64,000 nucleotides of DNA from Pontibacter korlensis. GTDB lineage: Bacteria; Bacteroidota; Bacteroidia; Cytophagales; Hymenobacteraceae. A model generated the notes under the pieces. It was given only the letters and a program-made list of their open reading frames with translations, was not told where the DNA came from and did not search any database. Shown piece after piece: positions 26,897 through 34,102 of this stretch. Made by a program: the position numbers and the translations under genes. The stretch spans positions 3,527,001-3,591,000 of the forward strand of contig NZ_CP009621.1 in assembly GCF_000973725.1 (NCBI RefSeq). Direction: 5' to 3'. Numbering within the stretch: the first letter of the stretch is position 1; every line of letters begins with the position of its first letter.

Positions 26897-28081
26897 ATGA
26901 AATATTTATACGTCCTCTTCCTAGCCATCCTCCCTCTGATCACCCAAGCCCAAACCATCACAAGGCTCGACGGCAGCAAAACAACTGCTAAAGCCCTGGA
27001 CCAAAAGATAAACCAGCTGATGCAGAAGGCACAGGTACAAGGGCTGGCTGTGACCATTTTCAACAAGAACCAGCCCATGTATAAAAAGGCTTTTGGGTAT
27101 AAGAGTTTCCAAACAAAGGAACCACTAAAAACCAGCACCAACCTGTATGGTGCCTCGCTGAGTAAAGCAGTATTTGCGGTGCTCGTGATGAAGCTGGTAG
27201 AGGAGGAGGTGCTTGACCTGGACAAGCCGCTGCAGGAGTATTTACCTAAACCAATCTATACGTATACCCCTCAAACCAAATGGCACGACGATTACAGCGC
27301 GCTGAAAAATGATAGCCTTTACCGCAACATCACGGCCCGCATGTGCCTGGCCCATACGTCGGGTTTTCCGAACTGGCGTTGGGTTGAGCCTGACCAGAAA
27401 CTCCGGGTAAAATTTAAACCCGGAACAAGGTATAGCTACTCAGGCGAGGGGCTGGTATACCTGCAGGTGGTGCTGGAGAAGCTAACGGGTAAAACGCTGG
27501 ATGAGCTGATGCAGCAAAAAGTTTTTGTGCCAGCCGGCATGACGCAGTCTTCCTATACTTGGCAGCCGCGCTTTGAGCAGGATTATGCACTGGGCCATAA
27601 AGCAAACGGGAAACTGTACCAGAAAGACAAAGACAACGAGGCTCGTTCTGCCAGCACCCTCGAAACCACCCCCGATGATTATACTTTGTTTACACAGGCT
27701 GTGCTGCAACACAAGATATTAACGCCTGCCACCACCCATGAAATGTTTAGTCCCCAGATCAGGATCCGTTCTGTGAAGCAGTTCGGCCCCTTGAGCCAGC
27801 GCGACACCACTGCCAATGATGCCATTGCCCTAAGCTACGGGTTGGGGTGGGGGCTATTGCGATCGCCGCACGGGGTTGGCGCTTTTAAAGAAGGCCACGG
27901 AGACGGCTTTCAACACTATTCCATTATTTTCCCGGAGACTGGCGCTGGTGTCATCATCATGAGCAACTCTGATAATGCCGAGAGTATATTCAAAGAACTG
28001 CTCAAATCTACTATTGGCGACTCCTACACGCCTTGGTACTGGCAAGGGTACATCCCTTATAATAAGCAAGCAGCAAAATAG
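26897..28081 (+). CDS. Exported serine hydrolase, beta-lactamase class C family
   Basis: A 394-residue protein with a Sec signal peptide (MKYLYVLFLAILPLITQAQ). It has the active-site tetrad SLSK (87-90), the second element Y-x-x-G in RYSYSGEGLVYLQ and a third element GHGDGF near the C-terminus. The family covers AmpC-type beta-lactamases, D-Ala-D-Ala carboxypeptidases, esterases and peptide hydrolases. Substrate cannot be predicted. An extra C-terminal tail ends in YIPYNKQAAK. Confidence 0.9.
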   Translation: MKYLYVLFLAILPLITQAQTITRLDGSKTTAKALDQKINQLMQKAQVQGLAVTIFNKNQPMYKKAFGYKSFQTKEPLKTSTNLYGASLSKAVFAVLVMKLVEEEVLDLDKPLQEYLPKPIYTYTPQTKWHDDYSALKNDSLYRNITARMCLAHTSGFPNWRWVEPDQKLRVKFKPGTRYSYSGEGLVYLQVVLEKLTGKTLDELMQQKVFVPAGMTQSSYTWQPRFEQDYALGHKANGKLYQKDKDNEARSASTLETTPDDYTLFTQAVLQHKILTPATTHEMFSPQIRIRSVKQFGPLSQRDTTANDAIALSYGLGWGLLRSPHGVGAFKEGHGDGFQHYSIIFPETGAGVIIMSNSDNAESIFKELLKSTIGDSYTPWYWQGYIPYNKQAAK

Positions 28082-28702
28082 TAGAAGAACATCTGCCTGC
28101 ACTAAGCAAGCACAACCCTATCCATCAAACCTGTTTCTGAAAATTCTTGACATTCCCACCGCTAAAGCAGGTTGGATTCCTGGGCTACCTGGCTACTGCG
28201 ACCGTATACCTCCCAAGCTGAAACGGTCTGCCCGACCGCCTTATTTCTTATATTACTAGCTGCTGACGCATCCCGGTGCAGGGCATGTTTGCTGCAGCAA
28301 AGGTAACAGCCGGCAAGTGCAGGCGGTAGAACATAGGGTAAGATCGAACCCAGCAAAAGTGAAGGGATGTCGCACCACATCCAGGGCGTCTTTGCCCACA
28401 TCGGCGCCCAGGTTCTGACAGAGTAAATTCTTCATAGCTGAAAGGGACTAAAGTGGACAAAAAACATTCATCTTCCGGGCCTACACTCACTCATGCCTGC
28501 GGATGGGGCAGCCGCTAGGTACTGTCCAGGCTTTTAAGATGAAGAGAAAGGGAAGGGCTTTCTCCCTCCCTTTCTGTTAGCTTACGTTTAAGAGCCTGAT
28601 AAAATTGCACATACGCTTATACTGCCAAAGATATGAGTGCCAGGGCTTTCTTTGGCATTTAATCGTAAACGGGAAGTATGAAGAAGCTTCTATTCTCGTG
28701 TT
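28082..28702. other. Intergenic region with possible gene remnants
   Basis: About 620 bp without a convincing gene. It contains the possible IS110-type N-terminus at 28256-28435 and a hairpin-like run near 28545-28575 (gaaagggaaggg / ccctccctttc) that may act as a terminator. Nothing else is recognisable. Confidence 0.5.
28256..28435 (-). pseudogene. Possible IS110-type transposase N-terminal remnant
   Basis: A 59-residue minus-strand frame begins with QNLGADVGKDALDVV, which resembles the GIDVSKDTLDV start of the RuvC-like domain in IS110 transposases. The rest of the frame has no family resemblance and stops at TAG 28256. It may be a short fragment of a former insertion or a chance match. 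Confidence 0.25.
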
Positions 28703-29662
28703 ATGCCCAATCTTGTTGATGTCCTGCTACTCCTGATAATAGTTTCCAGTGCTGTAACAGGCTGGAGACGTGGTTTTATACTTGGCCTGCTGGACCTGGT
28801 CAGGTGGGTTAGTTGCCTGCTGCTTGGCTTTCGGTTTTACCCAAACATGGCGGATTTGTTAGGTTCGCTGGTGGACTGGGATGAAGTATGGTTGTTGCCC
28901 GTGTCGTTTTTTATTATCGTGCTGCTGGCCAATGTGCTGCTGCATTACCTGGAGTGGTTGCTGCTAAAAAAGATTCCCTTAGACGCACATACCCATAAGT
29001 TTAACCAGGTGCTGGGGCTTATACCCGGCCTGTTGAACGGTGCTGTTACCGTGGCCATCGTAGCTGTATTGCTGCTGGCAATTCCGCTGCCGGATGCTGT
29101 TGATGAAAGCGCGCACCAAAGTAGTATAGCGAGTCGTTTTGCGGCTTATGCCAACCGTGCCGAGACTGCTCTGGCCCCTGTGTTCGAAGAAGCTGTGCAA
29201 CGCACCCTGAACAACCTGACCGTAGAGCCAGGGGCAGAGGAAACAATTGAGCTACCTTATAAAGTGGAGCATCCTGTTCCGCAGCCAGAACTGGAGGCAC
29301 AAATGCTGGAGTTGATAAACGAGGAACGTATAGCCAATGGACTTAAGCCTCTCAAAGCAGATACAGCACTCCGAAGCGTTGCCCGGCAGCACAGTACGGA
29401 CATGTTCAGGCGGGGGTACTTTTCGCACTACTCTCCTGAAGGGACCGATGCAGGTGATAGAATAAGACAGGCAGGTATCCCTTTTCTGGTATCAGGGGAG
29501 AACCTGGCGCTGGCGCCTACATTATCTGTTGCGCATGAAGGGCTTATGAACTCTCCCGGCCACCGTGCTAACATTCTGCAGAAGCGCTATGGCCGTGTTG
29601 GAATAGGCGTTATGAAGGGCCGCCCGGGCCAGTTGATGATTACGCAGAACTTCAGGAATTGA
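28703..29662 (+). CDS. CvpA-like membrane domain fused to CAP/SCP domain
   Basis: The protein has 319 residues. The first 150 or so hold four hydrophobic segments of the CvpA (colicin V production) family, with GWRRGFILGLLDLVRW near the start. A linker leads to a C-terminal CAP/SCP-like domain: LINEERIANGLKPL, a catalytic-type histidine in ARQHSTDM, RGYFSHYSPEG and GENLALAP ... NSPGHRANIL ... RVGIGV. CAP domains act outside the cytoplasm, so the C-terminus should face the periplasm. It lies 74 bp upstream of the TelA-operon genes on the same strand. Confidence 0.88.
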   Translation: MPNLVDVLLLLIIVSSAVTGWRRGFILGLLDLVRWVSCLLLGFRFYPNMADLLGSLVDWDEVWLLPVSFFIIVLLANVLLHYLEWLLLKKIPLDAHTHKFNQVLGLIPGLLNGAVTVAIVAVLLLAIPLPDAVDESAHQSSIASRFAAYANRAETALAPVFEEAVQRTLNNLTVEPGAEETIELPYKVEHPVPQPELEAQMLELINEERIANGLKPLKADTALRSVARQHSTDMFRRGYFSHYSPEGTDAGDRIRQAGIPFLVSGENLALAPTLSVAHEGLMNSPGHRANILQKRYGRVGIGVMKGRPGQLMITQNFRN

Positions 29663-29736
29663 ATTCGTCTACCCACACTCAATCCCCGTATAGGGAAGTA
29701 TAAAGTCAATGTAGCTAAAAAATAGTACAATCGTAT

Positions 29737-30177
29737 ATGTTAATCTTCTGGACGTTCGTTATAGGGGCGGTGCTGGGCTATGTGTTTGGGTATTACATAA
29801 AACCGAACTTTCGCCTTCGCAAAGCCATAAAAGCAGCACGGGAGGCATGTGTTGCCGTGCTGCAGGAAGGTAATAAGGGTGTGTACCGCACTGTTGTTAC
29901 AGATCATAACCAGTCGTCGGAGCTGGTGGTGGAGGTAAAGGAACTGGCAGTTACACAGGCTGGCCAGGTGAAGGTAGAATACCTCAGCGCTTTTTACAAG
30001 AACCCCGAGTTCAGGACCAAGAAAGGAGAGGCCCTGCTGCGGGAGGTGCGGGAATTATTGGGCGAGTATCTGCCACACAGTGAAATAGAGTGGTACGATA
30101 CTACCGAGAGCCATAATAGAACCCGCAAGCACCTTAGCCAATTAAACACCCTTGATAAACATCATTTCGAAGCCTAA
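29737..30177 (+). CDS. Small membrane-anchored hypothetical protein, first gene of TelA operon
   Basis: A 146-residue protein with one N-terminal membrane segment (LIFWTFVIGAVLGYVFGYYI) and then a soluble alpha/beta region (GVYRTVVTDHNQSSELVVEV, QVKVEYLSAFYKNPEF). No known domain is recognised. It ends 4 bp before the telA ATG, so the two are co-transcribed and may work together. Function unknown. Confidence 0.75.
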   Translation: MLIFWTFVIGAVLGYVFGYYIKPNFRLRKAIKAAREACVAVLQEGNKGVYRTVVTDHNQSSELVVEVKELAVTQAGQVKVEYLSAFYKNPEFRTKKGEALLREVRELLGEYLPHSEIEWYDTTESHNRTRKHLSQLNTLDKHHFEA

Positions 30178-30181
30178 AGCC

Positions 30182-31267
30182 ATGGAAAAACCCAACATCG
30201 CTATCACCGACGAAAAGGAACTGGAGCAGCAGAGAGCGCAGGATCTCTCCAAATCCATTGATCCGGAAAAACCTGAGACGCTCACTAATTTTGGGGTGGA
30301 GACACAGCGTAAGCTGGGCCACTACTCTAATGAGCTGCTGGCGAAGGTAAAAGCCAAAGACTCCGGTGATGCCGGTGCTGCCATTAATGAGCTGCTGAAG
30401 CAGATCAACATGATTAAGATAGATGAGGAAGGGAAACGTAGCTTCCTGTCTCGACTTCCCTTCGGCAAGAAGTTGGAAGACCGCTCCAAACGCCTGGCTA
30501 TACAGTACAACAGCATCTCTGATAACGTGGACGATGTGGTGATTAAGCTGGAGAAAACACGCCAGAGTATACTGAAAGATTCAACCAGCCTGGAGGTGAT
30601 GTTTAAGCAAGCCGTGGAGTACATCCACGAAGTGCGTGCCGTTATTGCCGCAGGTAAACTGAAGATAGAGGAGATTGAGAACGAGCTGATACCAAAGCTA
30701 CAGGAAGAGGTGGAGAGCAGCAACCAGGATGAGCTGGTGGTGCAGCGCCTCAGCGACTTGGTGGCTTTTAAGGAGCGGCTCGAAAAGAAAGTACACGACC
30801 TTACTCTTTCCCACACCATTGCCACGCAGTCGATGCCGCAGATACGGATGATCCAGACCACCAACGATGTGCTGGCCCAGAAGATTCAGAACTCCATTGT
30901 AACGGTAATTCCGGTTTGGCGCCAGCAGGTAGCCATTGCCCTGGGGCTGGAAAAGCAGCGTAAGGCACTGGAAATCCAGAAAAAAGTAACCGACACCACC
31001 AACGAGATGCTCCTGAAAAACTCGCAGCTGCTTAAAACCAACGTGGTAAATGCAGCTAAAGAGAACGAGCGCGGCATTGTAGATGTGGAGACCCTGAAGA
31101 AAGTAAACCGCGACATGGTGGAGACGCTGGATGCCGTGGTGAAGATATCGGAAGAGGGAAGCCGCAAGCGGGCAGAAGCTGTAAAAGAGCTGGCTCAGGT
31201 ACAGGAAGAGCTTAACAGCAAGATTATTGGCACCTTTAGCAAATCGAAAAAGATTGAGGCAGAATGA
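30182..31267 (+). CDS. telA: TelA family protein (toxic anion resistance-like)
   Basis: About 361 residues, nearly all helical, as in TelA/KlaA proteins linked to tellurite and other toxic-anion resistance and to stress tolerance. Family stretches include RSFLSRLPFGKKLEDRSKRL (about residues 90-110), VVQRLSDLVAFKERLEKKVHDL and AIALGLEKQRKALEIQKKVTDTTNEMLLKN. ATG 30182 (MEKPNIAITDEKE) is preferred over an upstream start that overlaps the previous gene. The stop TGA overlaps the ATGA start of the next gene. The molecular mechanism of TelA proteins is unclear. Confidence 0.9.
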   Translation: MEKPNIAITDEKELEQQRAQDLSKSIDPEKPETLTNFGVETQRKLGHYSNELLAKVKAKDSGDAGAAINELLKQINMIKIDEEGKRSFLSRLPFGKKLEDRSKRLAIQYNSISDNVDDVVIKLEKTRQSILKDSTSLEVMFKQAVEYIHEVRAVIAAGKLKIEEIENELIPKLQEEVESSNQDELVVQRLSDLVAFKERLEKKVHDLTLSHTIATQSMPQIRMIQTTNDVLAQKIQNSIVTVIPVWRQQVAIALGLEKQRKALEIQKKVTDTTNEMLLKNSQLLKTNVVNAAKENERGIVDVETLKKVNRDMVETLDAVVKISEEGSRKRAEAVKELAQVQEELNSKIIGTFSKSKKIEAE

Positions 31268-31443
31268 TGAAGGTAGAAAGCGGTAAACGCGATACACCAA
31301 AACACCTGCTGACACAGGAGCAGGAGGCGGTTCTGGACCTTTACCTGCAAAAGCTGGACGGCTTTTACGAAGACCTGAAGGCATCTGATGCCGTGCAGGT
31401 GGAGATAGAAACGCAGCATCTGAAAAAAATACTCTCTAAATGA
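31264..31443 (+). CDS. 59-residue micro-protein coupled to TelA
   Basis: A small gene too short for standard length cut-offs. Its ATG overlaps the telA stop (ATGA, 31264-31267) and its TGA stop overlaps the next start (ATGA, 31440-31443), so translation is coupled on both sides. The product is soluble and amphipathic, with LTQEQEAVLDLYLQKLDGFY and EIETQHLKKILSK, mostly helical, with no signal or known domain. A role as a bridge or regulator of TelA is inferred only from its position. Confidence 0.78.
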   Translation: MMKVESGKRDTPKHLLTQEQEAVLDLYLQKLDGFYEDLKASDAVQVEIETQHLKKILSK

Positions 31444-32291
31444 TACAGCTTTTGCGCTCTCTTTTCGGGCTGAATGGAGCTGCCGGTAACAGGAAAGTTG
31501 TTGGTAGCCCCGACGGGATGGAAGTGAAGGATGTGCCTTATATGCAGGAGTCGAACCAAAGGCTGGTGGCATTGCAGGAGCTTTATAACAGGTTCAGGAA
31601 CACGGCTCATGCACCTAAGCTGCAGGCCGTGTATGAGAAGACGAAGCGCATTCATACGTACCTGGCAGCCCGAAGCCGGGGGCATGAGTTGGAGCTGTTT
31701 CATGTGCAGCATACGGATCATTTTCTGAGCGCTTTCACGGCCATCATGGATGCCCATCAGGAGCCACAGGTGCAGGTTTCTGTACCTCCGCCGCCACGAC
31801 CTTCTCAGCCCCCGCAGCCAACTCCGAAGCCTGATGTAATGGGTAGAACCCTGGTTATAGGCCCGTTCAGAAGCGACAGGAAGGAAGTGAAAACTGCTCG
31901 TACCCTAAACCGGCAGACCAGCCACCGGGCTTATATGGATACTACCGAAGCCAACGTGGAGGTGCCGCGACTAGGGTTACCCGAGATCTCGATCAATACC
32001 TACTCCCAGATTGTGTACCTACGGGAGGATGTTTCAGATGGCCTTACCACAAACGAGATTGGCTTTACCTCGACCCCAGAGGAGAAGGCCACTTTTGAGG
32101 CTTATGTATCTGCACGGTTTGGGCTGAAGGATGTAACGTACGTCGGCAACGCCATGGTATACATACCAACCCACAACAGCAACCAACCAGCCGAGATTGT
32201 GCCAGTCATACATTGGCACGGGGCACCATATGTTCTAAGCCTGGAAGACAACCGCCTTTACCCTGTCAGCACATACCGGAAGAGGTGGTGA
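31440..32291 (+). CDS. Hypothetical protein ending the TelA operon
   Basis: A 283-residue protein. A helical N-terminal half carries LQELYNRFRNTAHAPKL and a possible helical bundle to about residue 110. A proline-rich linker (VPPPPRPSQPPQPTPKP) and a C-terminal beta-rich domain (SQIVYLREDVSDG ... YPVSTYRKRW) follow. No known family is recognised. The N-terminal IQLLRSLFGLNG is amphipathic. Its start overlaps the micro-gene stop, so it belongs to the operon. A domain that binds a partner through the Pro-rich linker is plausible. Confidence 0.75.
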   Translation: MIQLLRSLFGLNGAAGNRKVVGSPDGMEVKDVPYMQESNQRLVALQELYNRFRNTAHAPKLQAVYEKTKRIHTYLAARSRGHELELFHVQHTDHFLSAFTAIMDAHQEPQVQVSVPPPPRPSQPPQPTPKPDVMGRTLVIGPFRSDRKEVKTARTLNRQTSHRAYMDTTEANVEVPRLGLPEISINTYSQIVYLREDVSDGLTTNEIGFTSTPEEKATFEAYVSARFGLKDVTYVGNAMVYIPTHNSNQPAEIVPVIHWHGAPYVLSLEDNRLYPVSTYRKRW

Positions 32292-32847
32292 GGACTCTTG
32301 TCTTTAGTTATCATAATATATCAACCGTGATTATTTTGTTAGCAGCTATTCCAGAAGGAGTGGCTGCTTGTTTTTATTATAGGGCTTTCTGAGATGACAT
32401 GTTGGGGAGGGGGTGATCTAGTAGCTTCTGCTGTTTTTTTGTAAGGTGGGAAGCTTAGTAACTGCCATCAATCAAAGAAATGCACTGTTGATAAGGCTAT
32501 TCTGGTGAACCCACCCCTAAGCCCTTCAAGGAGGGGAATCTTTGGGAACGATAAACATCCCCCTATGCCCCTTCAAAGGGGAAGTGAGCAAAGGCTGGGG
32601 CTGTCGAGCCTGATCCCAGTCCTTGGGTTGAGCGCCCCGAGAGGTTCCGGTGCCTGAAAGGCATTGCGACGCTGGAGCAAGGGAAGCGAAAGCAGCGCGA
32701 TACCCTTAACGAGGGCCCCTACCTCCAGGACGAGCCCTCGCGGCCTGGAGGTAGGGGCCAGAAATGAAAGAATAAAGCTTGTAAGGCTTTGAAAGAAAAG
32801 TAGCTACGCTAGTATGGAGCGGTATTAACTCTTTTCGAAAAGCAAAC
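32292..32847. other. Intergenic region holding dispersed repeat copy 2
   Basis: About 556 bp without a gene. It contains the reverse-oriented repeat copy (32509-32755) and otherwise unremarkable AT-rich sequence. Confidence 0.6.
32509..32755 (-). repeat. Dispersed intergenic repeat, copy 2 (inverted relative to copy 1)
   Basis: Reverse complement of the 22085-22345 element. The best-matching block is 32610-32672, differing at one base over about 60 bp. The end acccacccctaagcccttc (about 32509-32527) corresponds to the far end of copy 1. The section between is diverged. The copy contains extra palindromes (32709-32759), absent or weaker in copy 1. Confidence 0.75.
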
Positions 32848-33990
32848 CTAGTATGCTATATTCTGCCCTCTGCGCCACCAGACTTCCCCTGGTGCACGTT
32901 GGTGCAGAATAATGGGCTGACCTATGCGCGGCGTCGTAATAGGTACTTTAAGTTCCTGCGCCCGCTCTGTTACCCGCTCAATAGGATCAGTCCAGCTATG
33001 CATGGCAAGGGCGAAGGCGCCCCAGTGGATGGGCATGAGTAGTTTGCCTTTAAGGTCCAGGTGTGCCTGTACCGTTTGTTCCGGCATCATGTGTATGTTT
33101 GGCCAAAGTTCGTCGTACTGCCCACACTCCATCAAGGTGATGTCGAAGGGGCCATACTTGTTGCCAATTTCTGCAAAGCCATCAAAGTAGCCGGAATCAC
33201 CACTAAAGTAAATTCGGTCTTTCTTTCCCAAAATCACCCACGATGTCCAAAGGGTTTTCATTCTATCGGTAAGGCCGCGGCCGGAGAAATGGCGGGAAGG
33301 AGTAGCAGCAAAAGTCAGTCCTTTAAAAGAGGTTTCCTGCCACCAGTCCATCTCTGTTATTTTGTTAGCTGGTATACCCCAACTTTCCAGGTGCGCGCCA
33401 ACGCCCAGGGCTACGTAAAAATGCTTTGTCTTTTCGTTTAGCTTTTTAATCGAACCGTAGTCCAGGTGGTCGTAATGGTCGTGGGAGATGAGCACGGCAT
33501 CTATGGCAGGCAACTCTTCAACAGAAATAGGGAGGGCAGAGAAACGCTCTGGCCCCATAAAGCTGATAGGAGAGGCTCGGTTACCCATCATCGGGTCCAG
33601 CAGCAGACGTTTACCGTCTATCTGTACCAAAAAAGCCGAATGCCCAAGCCAGGTTATGACAGTAGCTGTATCCTGTTTGGCAGAAATCCTACTACTATCA
33701 ATGGCCTGAACAGGAAGTTCCCAGTCGGGTCGCAGGTTTTCATCGCTTCCAAAAAGTCGGGAAGAGATCATCTCAACGTATCCCTTGAAGCCAATATCCA
33801 TGTTGGTTTCGACTGGGTTCTTGAACTCCCCTTGCCTATAGTTGGGTGAGGTTTTGATGGCCTGGAGCCGATCACCCTTGGCTGCGGCACCAAACTGCGG
33901 CGAAAGCCTCAGGAAAGAGCAACCGCCTGCTGTGGCCAGTAGTGAAAAAAAGATTATTAAGTATAGGGAGACTTTTATGCCTTTCTTCAT
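32848..33990 (-). CDS. Lipoprotein metallo-beta-lactamase-fold hydrolase
   Basis: This 380-residue protein has a lipoprotein signal ending LLATAGGC. The MBL fold shows VITWLGHSAFLVQIDGKRLL, the metal motif LISHDHYDHLDYGSI (HxHxDH) and a distal His and Asp in YFSGDSGYFDG and MPIHWGAF. This is the UlaG/NAPE-PLD-like branch of the superfamily. Anchoring suggests action on a periplasmic or membrane substrate such as a phospholipid, but the substrate is unknown. It is divergent from the TelA operon, across the repeat. Confidence 0.88.
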   Translation of the reverse strand: MKKGIKVSLYLIIFFSLLATAGGCSFLRLSPQFGAAAKGDRLQAIKTSPNYRQGEFKNPVETNMDIGFKGYVEMISSRLFGSDENLRPDWELPVQAIDSSRISAKQDTATVITWLGHSAFLVQIDGKRLLLDPMMGNRASPISFMGPERFSALPISVEELPAIDAVLISHDHYDHLDYGSIKKLNEKTKHFYVALGVGAHLESWGIPANKITEMDWWQETSFKGLTFAATPSRHFSGRGLTDRMKTLWTSWVILGKKDRIYFSGDSGYFDGFAEIGNKYGPFDITLMECGQYDELWPNIHMMPEQTVQAHLDLKGKLLMPIHWGAFALAMHSWTDPIERVTERAQELKVPITTPRIGQPIILHQRAPGEVWWRRGQNIAY

Positions 33991-34004
33991 CAGGAGTTAT
34001 AGTT

Positions 34005-34046
34005 GAACATCTGCCCGTGGTTAACTTGTACCACAGGCAGATGTTC
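34005..34046. terminator. Hairpin between cphA and metallo-hydrolase genes
   Basis: gaacatctgcc (34005-34015) pairs with ggcagatgttc (34036-34046), extended inward by gtggt/accac. It is downstream of cphA and upstream of the metallo-hydrolase on the minus strand. It has no clear U-tract, so it may be a weak terminator or a regulatory hairpin. Confidence 0.5.
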
Positions 34047-34102
34047 AAAGTTATAGCAGAGCGGCCTTAATTACACTGTATTTCTCCGCTAGTGTTTGCT
34101 CG

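Noticed and set aside
30698..31384. 228-residue minus-strand frame over telA
   Set aside because: Antisense to TelA and the coupled micro-gene; shadow frame.
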